Shown here piece by piece: positions 27,305 to 35,941 of a DNA stretch of 64,000 bases. Under the pieces are notes generated by a model. The model did no database searches. It worked only from the letters and a program-made list of their open reading frames with translations, and had not been told where the DNA came from. Both the position numbers and the translations under genes were made by a program. Within the stretch, counting starts at the first letter, position 1. Each line of letters starts with the position of its first letter. Source of the stretch: Tardibacter sp963781025 (GTDB lineage: Bacteria; Pseudomonadota; Alphaproteobacteria; Sphingomonadales; Sphingomonadaceae). The DNA lies in NCBI GenBank assembly GCA_963781025.1, contig CAWADU010000003.1:2337462-2401461 (forward strand). The letters are read 5' to 3'.

Positions 27305-27718
27305 CTATCCTTCGTCTCGCGCCTGCACCATCTTCCACCCGTTTCCTGAAGGGTCACGGAAGCTCGCGTCAACGGCGCCATATCGCTCCACCGGCGGTTG
27401 AGTGAATTCGACGCCGCGCTTCGACATTTCGTCGAAGGCTGCTTGGCAGTTCTTGACCACGAGCACGAGCGGCGGCATTGCGCCCTTCGCTACAGCCGTC
27501 TGCAATTCCTTCGCCGTGGTCTCGTCGACCGTCGGCGGTTGCGGCACGAACAGACCGAGCTGGAAACCGGGCTGGTCCGGATGCTGTACTGTCAGCCAGC
27601 GATAATCACCGTTCCGGGCATCGGTATGGACCCGAAAGCCGAGTTTTTCGACGTAAAATTGAAGCGCCTCATCCTGATCGCGAACATACAGACCGGCAAC
27701 TTGGACACCTTGGTTCAT
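27305..27718 (-). CDS. VOC family (glyoxalase/bleomycin-resistance fold) protein
   Basis: A 137-residue vicinal-oxygen-chelate protein. YVRDQDEALQFYVEKLGFRV at the N-terminus and GAVDASFRDPSGNGWKMVQA at the C-terminus are the two halves of the fold. Some metal-ligand positions are recognisable, but the substrate is unknown. The start overlaps the stop of the AraC-type regulator gene by four bases, so the pair is translated together. AraC plus VOC pairs of this type are common in soil bacteria and are often involved in stress or xenobiotic response. Confidence 0.85.
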   Translation of the reverse strand: MNQGVQVAGLYVRDQDEALQFYVEKLGFRVHTDARNGDYRWLTVQHPDQPGFQLGLFVPQPPTVDETTAKELQTAVAKGAMPPLVLVVKNCQAAFDEMSKRGVEFTQPPVERYGAVDASFRDPSGNGWKMVQARDEG

Positions 27719-28239
27719 GGGACCTCCTTTTCTATGAGCTCCTCATTATCACCCAGCGCTTGTCGCCGCTTCTCCGAAACTGCCATTTTGAGGTGTGGGC
27801 GTTGGGCCGCAATCACGAAACAAGGCGGAACCGGTTCCAGAGCATGGGAAGCTGCCCGAAGCCTCTTTCGGAGGCCGCTCGGGCTTTCGCCCGTCACATC
27901 GCGGAAGGTGCGGCCAAATGTGCCAAGGCTGTTCCAGCCGGTCTGCAAGGCAATCTCGACGATCGACAAGGAAGTGTCGCGCAGCAGTGAGACCGCGCGT
28001 TCCACCCGGCGAGTAAGCAGGTAGCGGTGTGGGGGAATTCCAAAGGCGTCTCGAAAGGATCGCGCAAAATGCGCCTCGGACACCCCACTCACGCTCGCAA
28101 GTCGCCGCACCGGCCAATCCTCGTGCGAGGCGGCGTCCATGCGATCCTTCGCACGCAGCAAGCGCCGAAGCAGCAAAAGTTCCGCGGCGACAGAGCGCGA
28201 CGGCGTGTCAGGCGATATTTTGGACGTCTCGCTCTCCAA
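27715..28239 (-). CDS. AraC family transcriptional regulator
   Basis: A 174-residue regulator with the two AraC helix-turn-helix motifs at about residues 45-135 (RRLASVSGVSEAHFARSFRD and SIVEIALQTGWNSLGTFGRT). There is almost no N-terminal sensing domain, so it is a short MarA/SoxS-like form, with about 40 extra residues at the C-terminus. It is coupled to the VOC gene and probably controls that pair. The start is not certain because several in-frame codons precede the HTH. Confidence 0.85.
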   Translation of the reverse strand: MESETSKISPDTPSRSVAAELLLLRRLLRAKDRMDAASHEDWPVRRLASVSGVSEAHFARSFRDAFGIPPHRYLLTRRVERAVSLLRDTSLSIVEIALQTGWNSLGTFGRTFRDVTGESPSGLRKRLRAASHALEPVPPCFVIAAQRPHLKMAVSEKRRQALGDNEELIEKEVP

Positions 28240-28353
28240 CGAAATCTGAACGCCCCTATAGAACAGAATTGACTAGCGGGCGAAGGCGCCCCGTCGGGAC
28301 AGCTGATACGGCTCCGCCCGCGCGAGCTCCGCAGACCGTTCGACGCCAGGGGT

Positions 28354-28400
28354 TGGCGCACCCGACAAGATTCGAACTTGTGGCCTCTGCCTTCGGAGGG
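28354..28400 (-). repeat. att direct repeat, left copy: displaced 3' end of tRNA-Arg
   Basis: This 47-base segment equals the CCA end, acceptor strand, T-arm and part of the anticodon arm of tRNA-Arg(CCG). It stops at GGAGGG, within the anticodon stem, where the similarity to 48756-48803 ends abruptly. The T-loop here has the normal seven bases (TTCGAAT on the minus strand), unlike the right copy. It is the original chromosomal 3' end displaced by integration and would regenerate the tRNA on excision. Confidence 0.85.
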
Positions 28401-28490
28401 TACAGAAATGGGCCTTTTTGAGATTTTTTGGAACTACTAAACTACTGATAATTATTGATTTAGTCTCACTGGGTCTATAAAATTCCGACT

Positions 28491-28516
28491 ATGTTTTCCG
28501 TACATTTTCCGTACGG
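28491..28516. repeat. Left copy of a TTTTCCGYAC-type repeat near the att core
   Basis: The sequence TGTTTTCCGTACATTTTCCG and its continuation TACGG is a near match to 48697-48720 near the other end of the island. It contains two copies of TTTTCCGTAC in tandem. Its position between the att core and the integrase start suits an arm-type integrase-binding site; that role is inferred. Confidence 0.45.
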
Positions 28517-28538
28517 AATGGATCTTCGGAGACTGGCG

Positions 28539-29915
28539 ATGGCGCTGGACCTGAGCAAAGTTGGCGAGCGAGACCGGCTCAAGGCGCAGCGCGAACCGCA
28601 CTGGCAGAGGCTTCGCGCCGGGTGCTTCCTTGGCTTCCGCCCCTCCAAGCGCGGCGGCAAGGGAACGTGGATCGCCCGCGCCATGGCCGAGGAAGCCGAT
28701 ACCCGTTTCCTCGACTTGCGCCATGAACCGGCAGCGCCGAGGCGGCAGTTCGAGCGGACGCTGCGCCTGCGCCGTCTCGCCAAGCTGGAGAAGATGGGGC
28801 TGACGACAGAGCACGCGCCCGGCGTTTGGGAGTTGAGCAAGGACATGGAGCCAGCCCTGCGCGAGTTGGGCGAACGCGGCGACATTATCCGCACCATGCA
28901 GAAGGCGCTCGGCCCGCAGGGCGGCGAACGCGATCCCATGAGCTTCCAAATCCATGACGGAGCGCCCGAAACGCCCATCTTCGGCCGCGTCGTTGACAAG
29001 CACCTGTCCGACGAATTGGGCGAAGACCTGACCATAGTAGTGGACGGGATCGACGGGCGGACGCACCACATCGCTGGCATCGCGCCCGAGCGGCTGGAGG
29101 ATGCCCGCATTGGCAGCATCATCGAGATCGGCCCGGCCGAGGCGACGGTCCGGCCGTCCGACCGCACCATCACGGCCATCGCCGAGGACGGCATCTATCG
29201 GCCGAGCCGCCATATGGAGCAGGCGAAGTTCGAGGGCCGCGTTCCCGGCGGTGACTATGAGGGTTATGTCGATGCCCATGTCCGCCGACTGGAGGCGCTG
29301 CGCCGGGCCGGGATGGTCGAGCGCATCGACGCCGACCAATGGCGCATCCCCGATGATCTGGTCAGCCGCGCCGCCATTTATGACGCCCGCCGCGACCGGC
29401 AGGCCAGCGTTCGCGTCCTGTCTTCGGTCGATCTAGGCAAGCAGGTCGGATCGAACGGCGCGACATGGCTGGACCGGCGATTGATCCATGGCGAAACCGC
29501 CGACCTTGCGTCGGTCGGCTTCGGCCAGCAGGTGCGCGAGGCGATGGACCAGCGCCGCGAGCATCATATCGAACAGGGCGACGCCACCCGAGCGCGGAAT
29601 GGCCGCATCTTCTACCGGCGCAGCCTTCTCGCCACCTTGCGCGAGCGCGAGGTTGCCCGCGTCGGCGCGGAGATGGCCGAGGGCAAAGGGCTGCCGTTCC
29701 GCGCCGCCACGGACGGCGAGAACGTCAGCGGCAGGTTCACAGGCACCGTGCAGCTATCCAGCGGCAAGTTCGCCGTGGTCGAAAAGAGCCATGAGTTTAC
29801 CCTTGTTCCGTGGCGGCCGGTCATCGACCGCCAGCTCGGCCGCGAGGTTATGGGCGTCGTGCAGGGCGGTTCTGTGTCGTGGCAGTTGGGAAGGCAGAGG
29901 GGGTTGGGCCTCTAG
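28539..29915 (+). CDS. Chimeric ORF: tyrosine-integrase N-terminus fused to relaxase (DUF3363) C-terminal domain
   Basis: A 458-residue reading frame with two unrelated parts. Residues 1 to about 50 (LSKVGERDRLKAQREPHWQR, then CFLGFRPSK and GTWIARA) are the N-terminal arm-binding part of a tRNA-type tyrosine integrase, in the place and orientation expected for it. From about residue 60 the sequence (DTRFLDLRHEPAAPRRQF, ALGPQGGERDPMSFQIHDGA, ending VSWQLGRQRGLGL) is the C-terminal DUF3363 region of a VirD2-like relaxase. The integrase catalytic domain and the relaxase nuclease motifs are both absent. A deletion fused them in frame, so neither activity is expected. The ATG at 28539 follows GGAG. 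floR lies downstream. Confidence 0.75.
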   Translation: MALDLSKVGERDRLKAQREPHWQRLRAGCFLGFRPSKRGGKGTWIARAMAEEADTRFLDLRHEPAAPRRQFERTLRLRRLAKLEKMGLTTEHAPGVWELSKDMEPALRELGERGDIIRTMQKALGPQGGERDPMSFQIHDGAPETPIFGRVVDKHLSDELGEDLTIVVDGIDGRTHHIAGIAPERLEDARIGSIIEIGPAEATVRPSDRTITAIAEDGIYRPSRHMEQAKFEGRVPGGDYEGYVDAHVRRLEALRRAGMVERIDADQWRIPDDLVSRAAIYDARRDRQASVRVLSSVDLGKQVGSNGATWLDRRLIHGETADLASVGFGQQVREAMDQRREHHIEQGDATRARNGRIFYRRSLLATLREREVARVGAEMAEGKGLPFRAATDGENVSGRFTGTVQLSSGKFAVVEKSHEFTLVPWRPVIDRQLGREVMGVVQGGSVSWQLGRQRGLGL

Positions 29916-29997
29916 GAGCCAACGATACCGCATTGCGACGCAACAGGTAATCCGATAAGAGACAGTTGTTCAATTTCGTAATCGTGGAGTCATCAGC

Positions 29998-30027
29998 ATG
30001 GGAAGTTCCCAGTCCGCAGACAAGTAA
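29998..30027 (+). CDS. Nine-codon leader peptide upstream of floR
   Basis: The frame MGSSQSADK followed by TAA starts nine bases after GGAG. It matches in length and in its final ADK the leader I recall for cmlA (MSTSKNADK), where a ribosome stalled by chloramphenicol on the leader opens an RNA structure and induces translation of the exporter. It is followed at once by the hairpin 30028-30055. Function is inferred from this resemblance and from position in front of a phenicol exporter. Confidence 0.65.
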   Translation: MGSSQSADK

Positions 30028-30055
30028 GCCGCAACATCAGAATTGTTGTTGCGGC
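30028..30055 (+). promoter_or_regulatory. Attenuator-type hairpin between leader peptide and floR
   Basis: GCCGCAACA (30028-30036) pairs perfectly with TGTTGCGGC (30047-30055) over a ten-base loop, beginning directly after the leader stop codon. A ribosome paused near the end of the leader would cover its 5' arm. A shorter pairing, TGACGA (30085-30090) with TCGTCA (30129-30134), covers the floR start codon region and could be the closed state. The translational-attenuation role is inferred by analogy to cmlA. Confidence 0.55.
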
Positions 30056-30133
30056 GCTCTGTAAGACCAATCCCATCTGATTGCTGACGAGCAGACGCTG
30101 CCCGGTATCCTTAAATCGAGCGGTTAATTCGTC

Positions 30134-31348
30134 ATGACCACCACACGCCCCGCGTGGGCCTATACGCTGCCAGCAGCATTGTTGCTTATGGCTCCCTTCG
30201 ACATTCTCGCCTCGCTGGCGATGGATATTTATCTTCCAGTCGTTCCAGCGATGCCGGGCATCCTGAACACGACTCCCTCCATAATCCAACTCACGTTGAG
30301 CCTCTACATGGTGATGCTCGGCGTGGGCCAAGTGATCTTTGGACCGCTCTCGGATCGCATCGGGCGGCGGCCAATTCTGCTCGCGGGCGCAACGGCTTTC
30401 GTTGTTGCGTCTATAGGAGCAGCCTGCTCTTCAACTGCATTGGCCTTTGTCGCTTTCCGTGTGGTTCAGGCAGTTGGAGCATCGGCTATGCTGGTGGCTA
30501 CCTTCGCGACCGTGCGCGACGTATATGCCAATCGTCCCGAAGGTGCCGTCATCTACGGCCTTTTCAGTTCGATGCTGGCGTTCGTGCCTGCACTCGGCCC
30601 TATCGCCGGTGCGTTGATCGGCGAGTTCTTGGGATGGCAGGCGATATTCGTCACTTTGGCTGCACTGGCGTTGCTTGCACTCCTAAATGCATGTTTCAGG
30701 TGGCACGAAACCCGCTCGTTGGATCAGACCAAAATGCGCCGATCCGTTCTGCCGATCTTCGCGAGTCCGGCCTTTTGGGTTTACACAGTCGGATTTAGTG
30801 CCGGCATGGGCACATTCTTCGTTTTCTTCTCGACAGCGCCCCGTGTTCTCATAGGCCAAGCCGGCTATTCCAAGATCGGATTCAGCTTGGCCTTCGCAAC
30901 TGTCGCTCTGGTCATGGTCGCGACAACCCGTTTCGCAAAATCCTTCGTCGCCAAATGGGGGATCGCGGGATGCGTGGCGCGTGGCATGGCGTTGCTCGTT
31001 TGCGGCGCGATCCTGTTGGGGATCGGCCAACTCTTTGGATCGCCTTCATTTCTCAGCTTCATCCTGCCGATGTGGGTTATCGCGGTTGGTATTGTCTTCA
31101 CGGTATCCGTTACCGCGAACGGCGCTTTGGCAGAGTTCGACGACATCGCAGGATCAGCGGTTGCGTTCTACTTCTGCATCCAAAGCCTAATCGTCAGTAT
31201 CGTCGGGACATTGGCGGTAACGCTGTTGGACGGCGGCACAGTGTGGCCCCTGATCTGTTACGCCACGGCGATGGCGGTGCTGGTGTCCTTGGGGCTGGCG
31301 CTCTTGCGGTCTCGTAGGACTGCCACCGAGAAGTTGCCAGTCGTCTGA
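30134..31348 (+). CDS. floR: Chloramphenicol/florfenicol exporter, FloR type
   Basis: A 404-residue, 12-helix major facilitator of the Bcr/CflA drug-efflux group. The N-terminus MTTTRPAWAYTLPAALLLMA and stretches such as FGPLSDRIGRRPILLAG, NRPEGAVIYGLFSSMLAFVP and NGALAEFDDIAGSAVAFYF match, as I remember it, clinical FloR almost residue for residue, with scattered substitutions (for example SIIQL where AMIQL is usual). Length is identical. It exports fluorinated and unfluorinated phenicols. It is preceded by a leader peptide and hairpin and followed by the lysR gene usually found with floR. GC content is lower than in flanking genes, consistent with transfer. Confidence 0.92.
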   Translation: MTTTRPAWAYTLPAALLLMAPFDILASLAMDIYLPVVPAMPGILNTTPSIIQLTLSLYMVMLGVGQVIFGPLSDRIGRRPILLAGATAFVVASIGAACSSTALAFVAFRVVQAVGASAMLVATFATVRDVYANRPEGAVIYGLFSSMLAFVPALGPIAGALIGEFLGWQAIFVTLAALALLALLNACFRWHETRSLDQTKMRRSVLPIFASPAFWVYTVGFSAGMGTFFVFFSTAPRVLIGQAGYSKIGFSLAFATVALVMVATTRFAKSFVAKWGIAGCVARGMALLVCGAILLGIGQLFGSPSFLSFILPMWVIAVGIVFTVSVTANGALAEFDDIAGSAVAFYFCIQSLIVSIVGTLAVTLLDGGTVWPLICYATAMAVLVSLGLALLRSRRTATEKLPVV

Positions 31349-31374
31349 CCGACGACTGGTAGAGGCCCGCTCCG

Positions 31375-31902
31375 ATGCGGCGCACGAACCATCGAAACCT
31401 CGTGAATGGCGGTATCCTGTCCGGCAGGATACCGCTCATTTCCCTTGTTCAGTTCATCGCCGTCGCCGAGCACCTGAACTTTCGACACGCGGCCAAATCA
31501 CTCGGCGTCAGCCAGTCGAGCGTCAGCGCGCGTGTGAAAGCGCTGGAAGATAACCTTGGTGTCCTGCTGTTCGAGCGTCATGCGCGGGGCGTTCGGCTAA
31601 CGGACGCCGGCAGGCACTTCATGGAACGAGTCGCAGCGGGTGTCGATCAACTCGATCACGCGGTGAAGACCGCCAGCATGACAGCTCAAGGAGAATGCGG
31701 CCGGCTTCGCATCGGCATCCATGCCTTGATCCCACGCAGCTTTCTCACGGAGCTGATCCGTCATTATCGGGAAGCCCATACCGGCATTGAGGTCGAGATC
31801 ACCGAAGGCACGGCCCGCGATGCGGTGATGCAGCTTCGTGCCGACCGGCTGGACGTGGCGTTCGTCGCGGGCAAACTCGGCCGTTCGGCGTTGCCAAACT
31901 GA
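31375..31902 (+). pseudogene. LysR family regulator, C-terminally truncated
   Basis: A LysR protein with an intact N-terminal winged HTH (LVQFIAVAEHLNFRHAAKSL, GVSQSSVSARVKALEDNLGV) and the beginning of the effector domain (GRLRIGIHALIPRSFLTELI). It ends after about 175 residues in VAFVAGKLGRSALPN, whereas the family has about 300, so most of the effector domain is missing. The same regulator normally follows floR in clinical floR modules. The loss lies where the converging mobA gene is also cut, so one rearrangement probably truncated both. An alternative GTG start is at 31402. Without its sensing domain it is unlikely to respond to a ligand. Confidence 0.82.
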
Positions 31903-31944
31903 CTCGCGAGAGCGGTCGTTCGTTCAGCCAACCAGCCGCGTCGG

Positions 31945-32310
31945 TCAGAAGCCAATCAAATGCTGATGATCAAACGTCGTGGCGTCGTGCTCTGCCAAGC
32001 GCTCGAGCATATCGCGAGGCAGCGGCCAAACATCGACGGGGACACAGAGCACCGCATGGTGCCCCGAGCGGACAGCCTCATGAAGCGCGGCGTTGATACC
32101 GCCGAGCGGGCCAATCCTTTGGCCTGACCGATCCGCGATCCCCTCCATGCCTGGCCACTCGCGGCAACAAAACACTGTCAATTCCACTTGCGGTCGAAGT
32201 CCGTCGTTCTCGTGGTCGACCATCGCACGACTATCAATCCTGGCCAGCGCCTTGTCGCTGCCGAAGCGAGTCGAGAGGCCGCCCGCCAGGATCGCGCCCA
32301 ATATCTTCAT
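31945..32310 (-). pseudogene. mobA: Molybdenum cofactor guanylyltransferase, C-terminally truncated
   Basis: A MobA-like protein starting MKILGAILAGGLSTRFGSDK with the nucleotide-binding loop and the GPLGGINAA and CVPVDVWPLP segments. It ends after 121 residues; complete homologues have about 180-200. Reading past the TGA gives W-P-T-R-L, matching the usual G-x-W-P motif, so the stop looks like a TGG to TGA change; after a few more codons the similarity ends at the junction with lysR. It would attach GMP to molybdopterin to make the cofactor of NarG. It is the last gene of the minus-strand nar operon, and a functional copy is probably needed elsewhere. Confidence 0.78.
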
Positions 32311-32441
32311 GGCGCGACACAATCAGCGTGATCAACGATAATCGACCGCAATCGCCACTCTTCAGCCCGCGCCTCGATCGCTTCGAGCTTGCCATCAAAG
32401 CGGTGGCGGCCTGCGATCGAGCCCCGAGTGAGGGGTGTCAT
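32307..32441 (-). CDS. Short hypothetical ORF coupled to mobA
   Basis: A 44-residue frame (MTPLTRGSIAGRHRFDGKLE, ending RSIIVDHADCVAP) fills the space between nnrS and mobA. Its stop overlaps the mobA ATG (ATGA), the arrangement used throughout this operon, which is the main reason for listing it. No ribosome-binding site is obvious and no family is recognised. It might be the remnant of a larger operon gene. Confidence 0.3.
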   Translation of the reverse strand: MTPLTRGSIAGRHRFDGKLEAIEARAEEWRLRSIIVDHADCVAP

Positions 32442-32464
32442 TGCTGCGTCACGGTCCGAGGGGC

Positions 32465-33666
32465 TCAGGGCTTGCCGTCCGGCCGAGGCAGGGCCAGCAT
32501 TGGACCGTAGGCGATGGTGAAAAGGACAAACGCACTGATCCAAACGGTGGCAGCGAGATGAATTGCAGCCAGATAGCTCATCGGAAGAATCGGCGCCGCG
32601 ACCCGTATCGCCGCAGCGAGCGTAATGAGCACATAGACGGCGATTGTCATTGGACCCGCTGTTAGGTCGCGGCCCGTGTGCCCGCGTGTTGCCCAGTCAT
32701 GACCGCCAGCGTCATGCCCGCCATCGCACCAGCGGTGAGCGCATGCAGCGCGGCCGAGGACTGAAAGACTCCAGTTACAATACTCAGGCCAAGCAGGACC
32801 AGGCCGATCGGAATCCAGAGATAGGCGACGTGCAGGATGAGCACGATCGGCTCCCGCATAGTACGCATACCTTGCCAACGCACCAGCCGCACGACCTGCA
32901 CGACCCCGGCAAGGAGCAGTGCATAGCCGCTGGCAGCGGCGTCGGGCATCGCCACCCAGCCGATCAGCGCCAGCGCGGTTGCGGCAAGCGCCACCACGTC
33001 GAGCCGCCCCGGCTGACCGGGCAGCGGGCCGGCGGCGCCTTGCTTGGTCAGCCAGTTGCGCGTGAACGAGGGAATGATCCGGCCGCCGATCAACCCGATC
33101 ATCATCACGATCAGGCCAACCGCTAAGCGATAGCCGAGCCCGGGCGGAAGGGGAGCGCCCATCGCCTCGGCGTGATCGAGTCCATTCGCGACGGCCAGCA
33201 GCAATACCAAACCGACGACGGGCAGGTTACGGTTGTGAGCAGCCAGCACTTCGCGGCCGGCGACGAACGCCAGCGTGAGCAGGAACCCGACATCGAGCGC
33301 CGCGGCCACGGGCGCGCCGACCACGGCCGAGCACAATATGGCGATCCGCCCGGCGAGCCACAGTCCCGCCAACGCCGCGAGCGGCGCGCCGGCAATCGGC
33401 AAGCGCCCAGTCCAGTTGGGGATCGCGGTCAGCAGGAACCCGGCGATGACCGCGCCGAGATAGCCAAACAGCATCTCGTGGCGATGCCAGGCAATGATGT
33501 CGAAAGCCGTAGGCAGCGTGATCGTAGCGCTCAGCGCGCAGATGAAAAGCAAGAGCACTATGAGTGCCCAGAGTGCGCCACCGAGGAAGAAGGGCCGAAA
33601 GCTGCCGCGAAACAGCGCCGGACTGGCGGCAAGGCGCGCGCGGCGAAGGGATGCTCCGTCAGTCAT
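32465..33666 (-). pseudogene. nnrS: NnrS family heme-copper membrane protein, interrupted by a one-base frameshift near the C-terminus
   Basis: NnrS is a polytopic membrane protein of about 400 residues that protects denitrifiers and nitrate respirers against NO stress. Here the first 334 residues have the family start FRGSFRPFFLGGALWA, the AWHRHEMLFGYLGAVIAGFL motif and RIIPSFTRNWL. This frame stops after LAVMTGQHAGTRAAT. The missing C-terminal helices continue in the other frame from HTGRDLTAGPMTIAVYVL. One extra base at 32680 would restore AGHTGRDL, close to the common A-x-LGHTGR motif. Sequencing error is likely. It sits 31 bases after nrdJ in the nar-linked operon. Confidence 0.8.
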
Positions 33667-33697
33667 GATCGCTCCTGCTGTGTCGCGAGGCAGAGGG

Positions 33698-35939
33698 TTA
33701 TCCGCATTTTGAATGTCCGCATTCGAGACAGGTTTCGCAGCCTTCGGAAGGCATCACGGCCGCCGCACCACAGCGCGGACAGCAGCGCGGTGGACGCCGC
33801 ATCGCCGGGGCATCAGGCAGCTCGATCGGCAGCTCGGCCTCGCGGACGCCGATATGGCGCTCGATAAGGTCGCCGATCGCCGCGTGAAGCGACGGAACGT
33901 AGCGACCCTGCATCCAGGCGCCGCCGCGCGGATCGAACACCGCCTTGAGCTCCTCCGCGACGAAGGACACATCGGCGGAGCGCCGAAACACCGCCGAGAT
34001 CATCCGGGTGAGGCCGACGCTCCACGCGTAGTGCTCGGTGTTCTTGGAGTTGATGAAGATCTCGAACGGGCGACGGACGCCGTCGGTCTCGATGTCGTTG
34101 ATCGTCACATAGATTGCGTGCGCGCTTTCGGGCCATTTGAACTTGTAGGTCGTGCCGGCCAGCAACTCCGTGCGTGGCGTCAGCGGGCTTTCGTCGAGCA
34201 TTACGCCCTGCGGCTCCAGCGACGCCGTCACCTCCTCGACCGAAAGGATCGAGCCGGTGATCGAATTCGGCCGGTAGGTCGTCATGCCCTTGCAGCCGAG
34301 CCGGTATCCTTCGGCATAGATGTCGGCGAAGTGCTCGAACGGGATGTCCTCGGGAACGTTGATCGTCTTAGAGATCGAACTGTCGATCAGCGCCTGCGCT
34401 GCGGCCTGCATTGCGAGATGGTCGGCCAGACCGAGCGTCTGGGCGCTGACAAACAGGTCAGGCGGTGGAGGTTCATCGCCGCGCAACTGCTTCCACACCC
34501 GGAAGGCATGATCCTCCACGGCTTCCTCGCGCATGCTGCCGTCGGGCTCCCGAATTCCGCCGCGTATAGGAATAGGCGAACACCGGCTCGATCCCCGACG
34601 ATACATTGCCGGCGAGTAACGACGTGGTCCCGGTCGGGGCAATCGAGGTCAGGCAGCCGTTGCGCAGGCCGTGCTCGGCGATCATCGCGCGCGTCTCGTC
34701 GTCGAGGTCGCGCAGGTTCGGTGAATTGAGCATGACCGAATCGTAGAGCGGAAAGGCCCCCTTCTCGGCCGCGAGCGCAGCAGAGGCGCGATAGGCTTCG
34801 CGCTTGATGATGCTGAGCCAGCCATGCATCAATTCGATCGCCTGCGGGTCGCCATAAGCGGCGCCGCAGAAGAGCAGAGCGTCCGCGAGACCGGTGACGC
34901 CAAGGCCGATACGCCGCTTCGCTTTCGCTTCGGCCTCCTGGTCCGGAAGCGGATAGCGCGAAATATCGATCACATCATCGAGCAGCCGGACCGCCGTCCG
35001 CGTCAGGTCGGCCAGCGCCCCTTCGTCGAGCGCTGCGCCGACCTCGAAGGGGTTCTCGACCAGCCGGGCCAGGTTGATCGACCCGAGCAGGCACGCCCCA
35101 TAAGGCGGCAGCATTTGCTCGCCGCATGGGTTGCTCGCGGCAATCCACTCGCAATGCGCCAGATTGTTGCGCGCGTTCGCCCGGTCGATGAAGATCACCC
35201 CGGGTTCCGCGCAATCATAGCTGGCGCGCATCAGGCGCTCCCAAAGCGCCCGTGCCGACACGCTTCGAACCGGCTCTCCGCCGAATGTCAGCGGCCATTC
35301 CGCGTCCGCCTCGAGCGCTGCCATAAACGGATCGGTCACCAGCACCGACAGGTTGAAGTTGCGGAAGCGCTGGGGATCGCGCTTGGCGTCGATGAACGCC
35401 TCGATATCGGGATGATCAATGCGCAGGCATCCCATCATCGCGCCGCGTCGCTGGCCAGCGGACAGGATTGTGCGACACATGGCATCCCAGCAATCCATGA
35501 AGGAGAGCGGCCCAGACGCGTCCGCCGCGACTCCCTTTACGGGACTGCCGGATGGCCGAATGGTCGAAAAGTCCATGCCTACGCCGCCGCCCTGCTGCAT
35601 CGTCAGCGCGGCTTCGCGCAGCTGGGCGAAAATGTCCGACAGGCTGTCCTCGATCGTATCCATGACGAAGCAGTTGAACAGCGTGACGCTGCGGCCGGTG
35701 CCGGCCCCAGCGAGAATCCTCCCCGCGGGGATGAACCTGAAATCGGCAAGTGCATCGGCGAACTTGCTTTCCCAATGCGCGCGCTCGCCGGACGGTTCGA
35801 CCTCAGCCACGGCGGAGGCGACGCGGGCGATCGTGTCGGCATAGCTACGGTCGTCCGGATGGCGGTATTTGGCGGCCCAGATCTCTCTGGCCAGCGCGGT
35901 GTCGAACTCCATCGCCCGTATTTCCTCGATCACGCCCAT
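33698..35939 (-). pseudogene. nrdJ: Adenosylcobalamin-dependent (class II) ribonucleotide reductase, interrupted by a one-base frameshift
   Basis: A class II reductase of about 745 residues in two frames. The N-terminal part has MQQGGGVGMDFSTIRPSGSP, the NPCGEQMLPPYGACLLGSIN active-site Cys loop and IAPTGTTSLLAGNVSSGIEP. After AYSYTRR the frame changes at CC 34557-34558; removal of one base gives TRRIREPDGSMREEAVEDHA, which continues to the C-terminus CCPRCGAAAVM and CETCLECGHSKCG, a redox-active or zinc Cys tail. It makes deoxyribonucleotides without oxygen, so inclusion with a nitrate-respiration operon supports anaerobic growth. It lies two bases after moaA. The one-base shift is probably technical. 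Confidence 0.85.
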
Positions 35940-35941
35940 GC

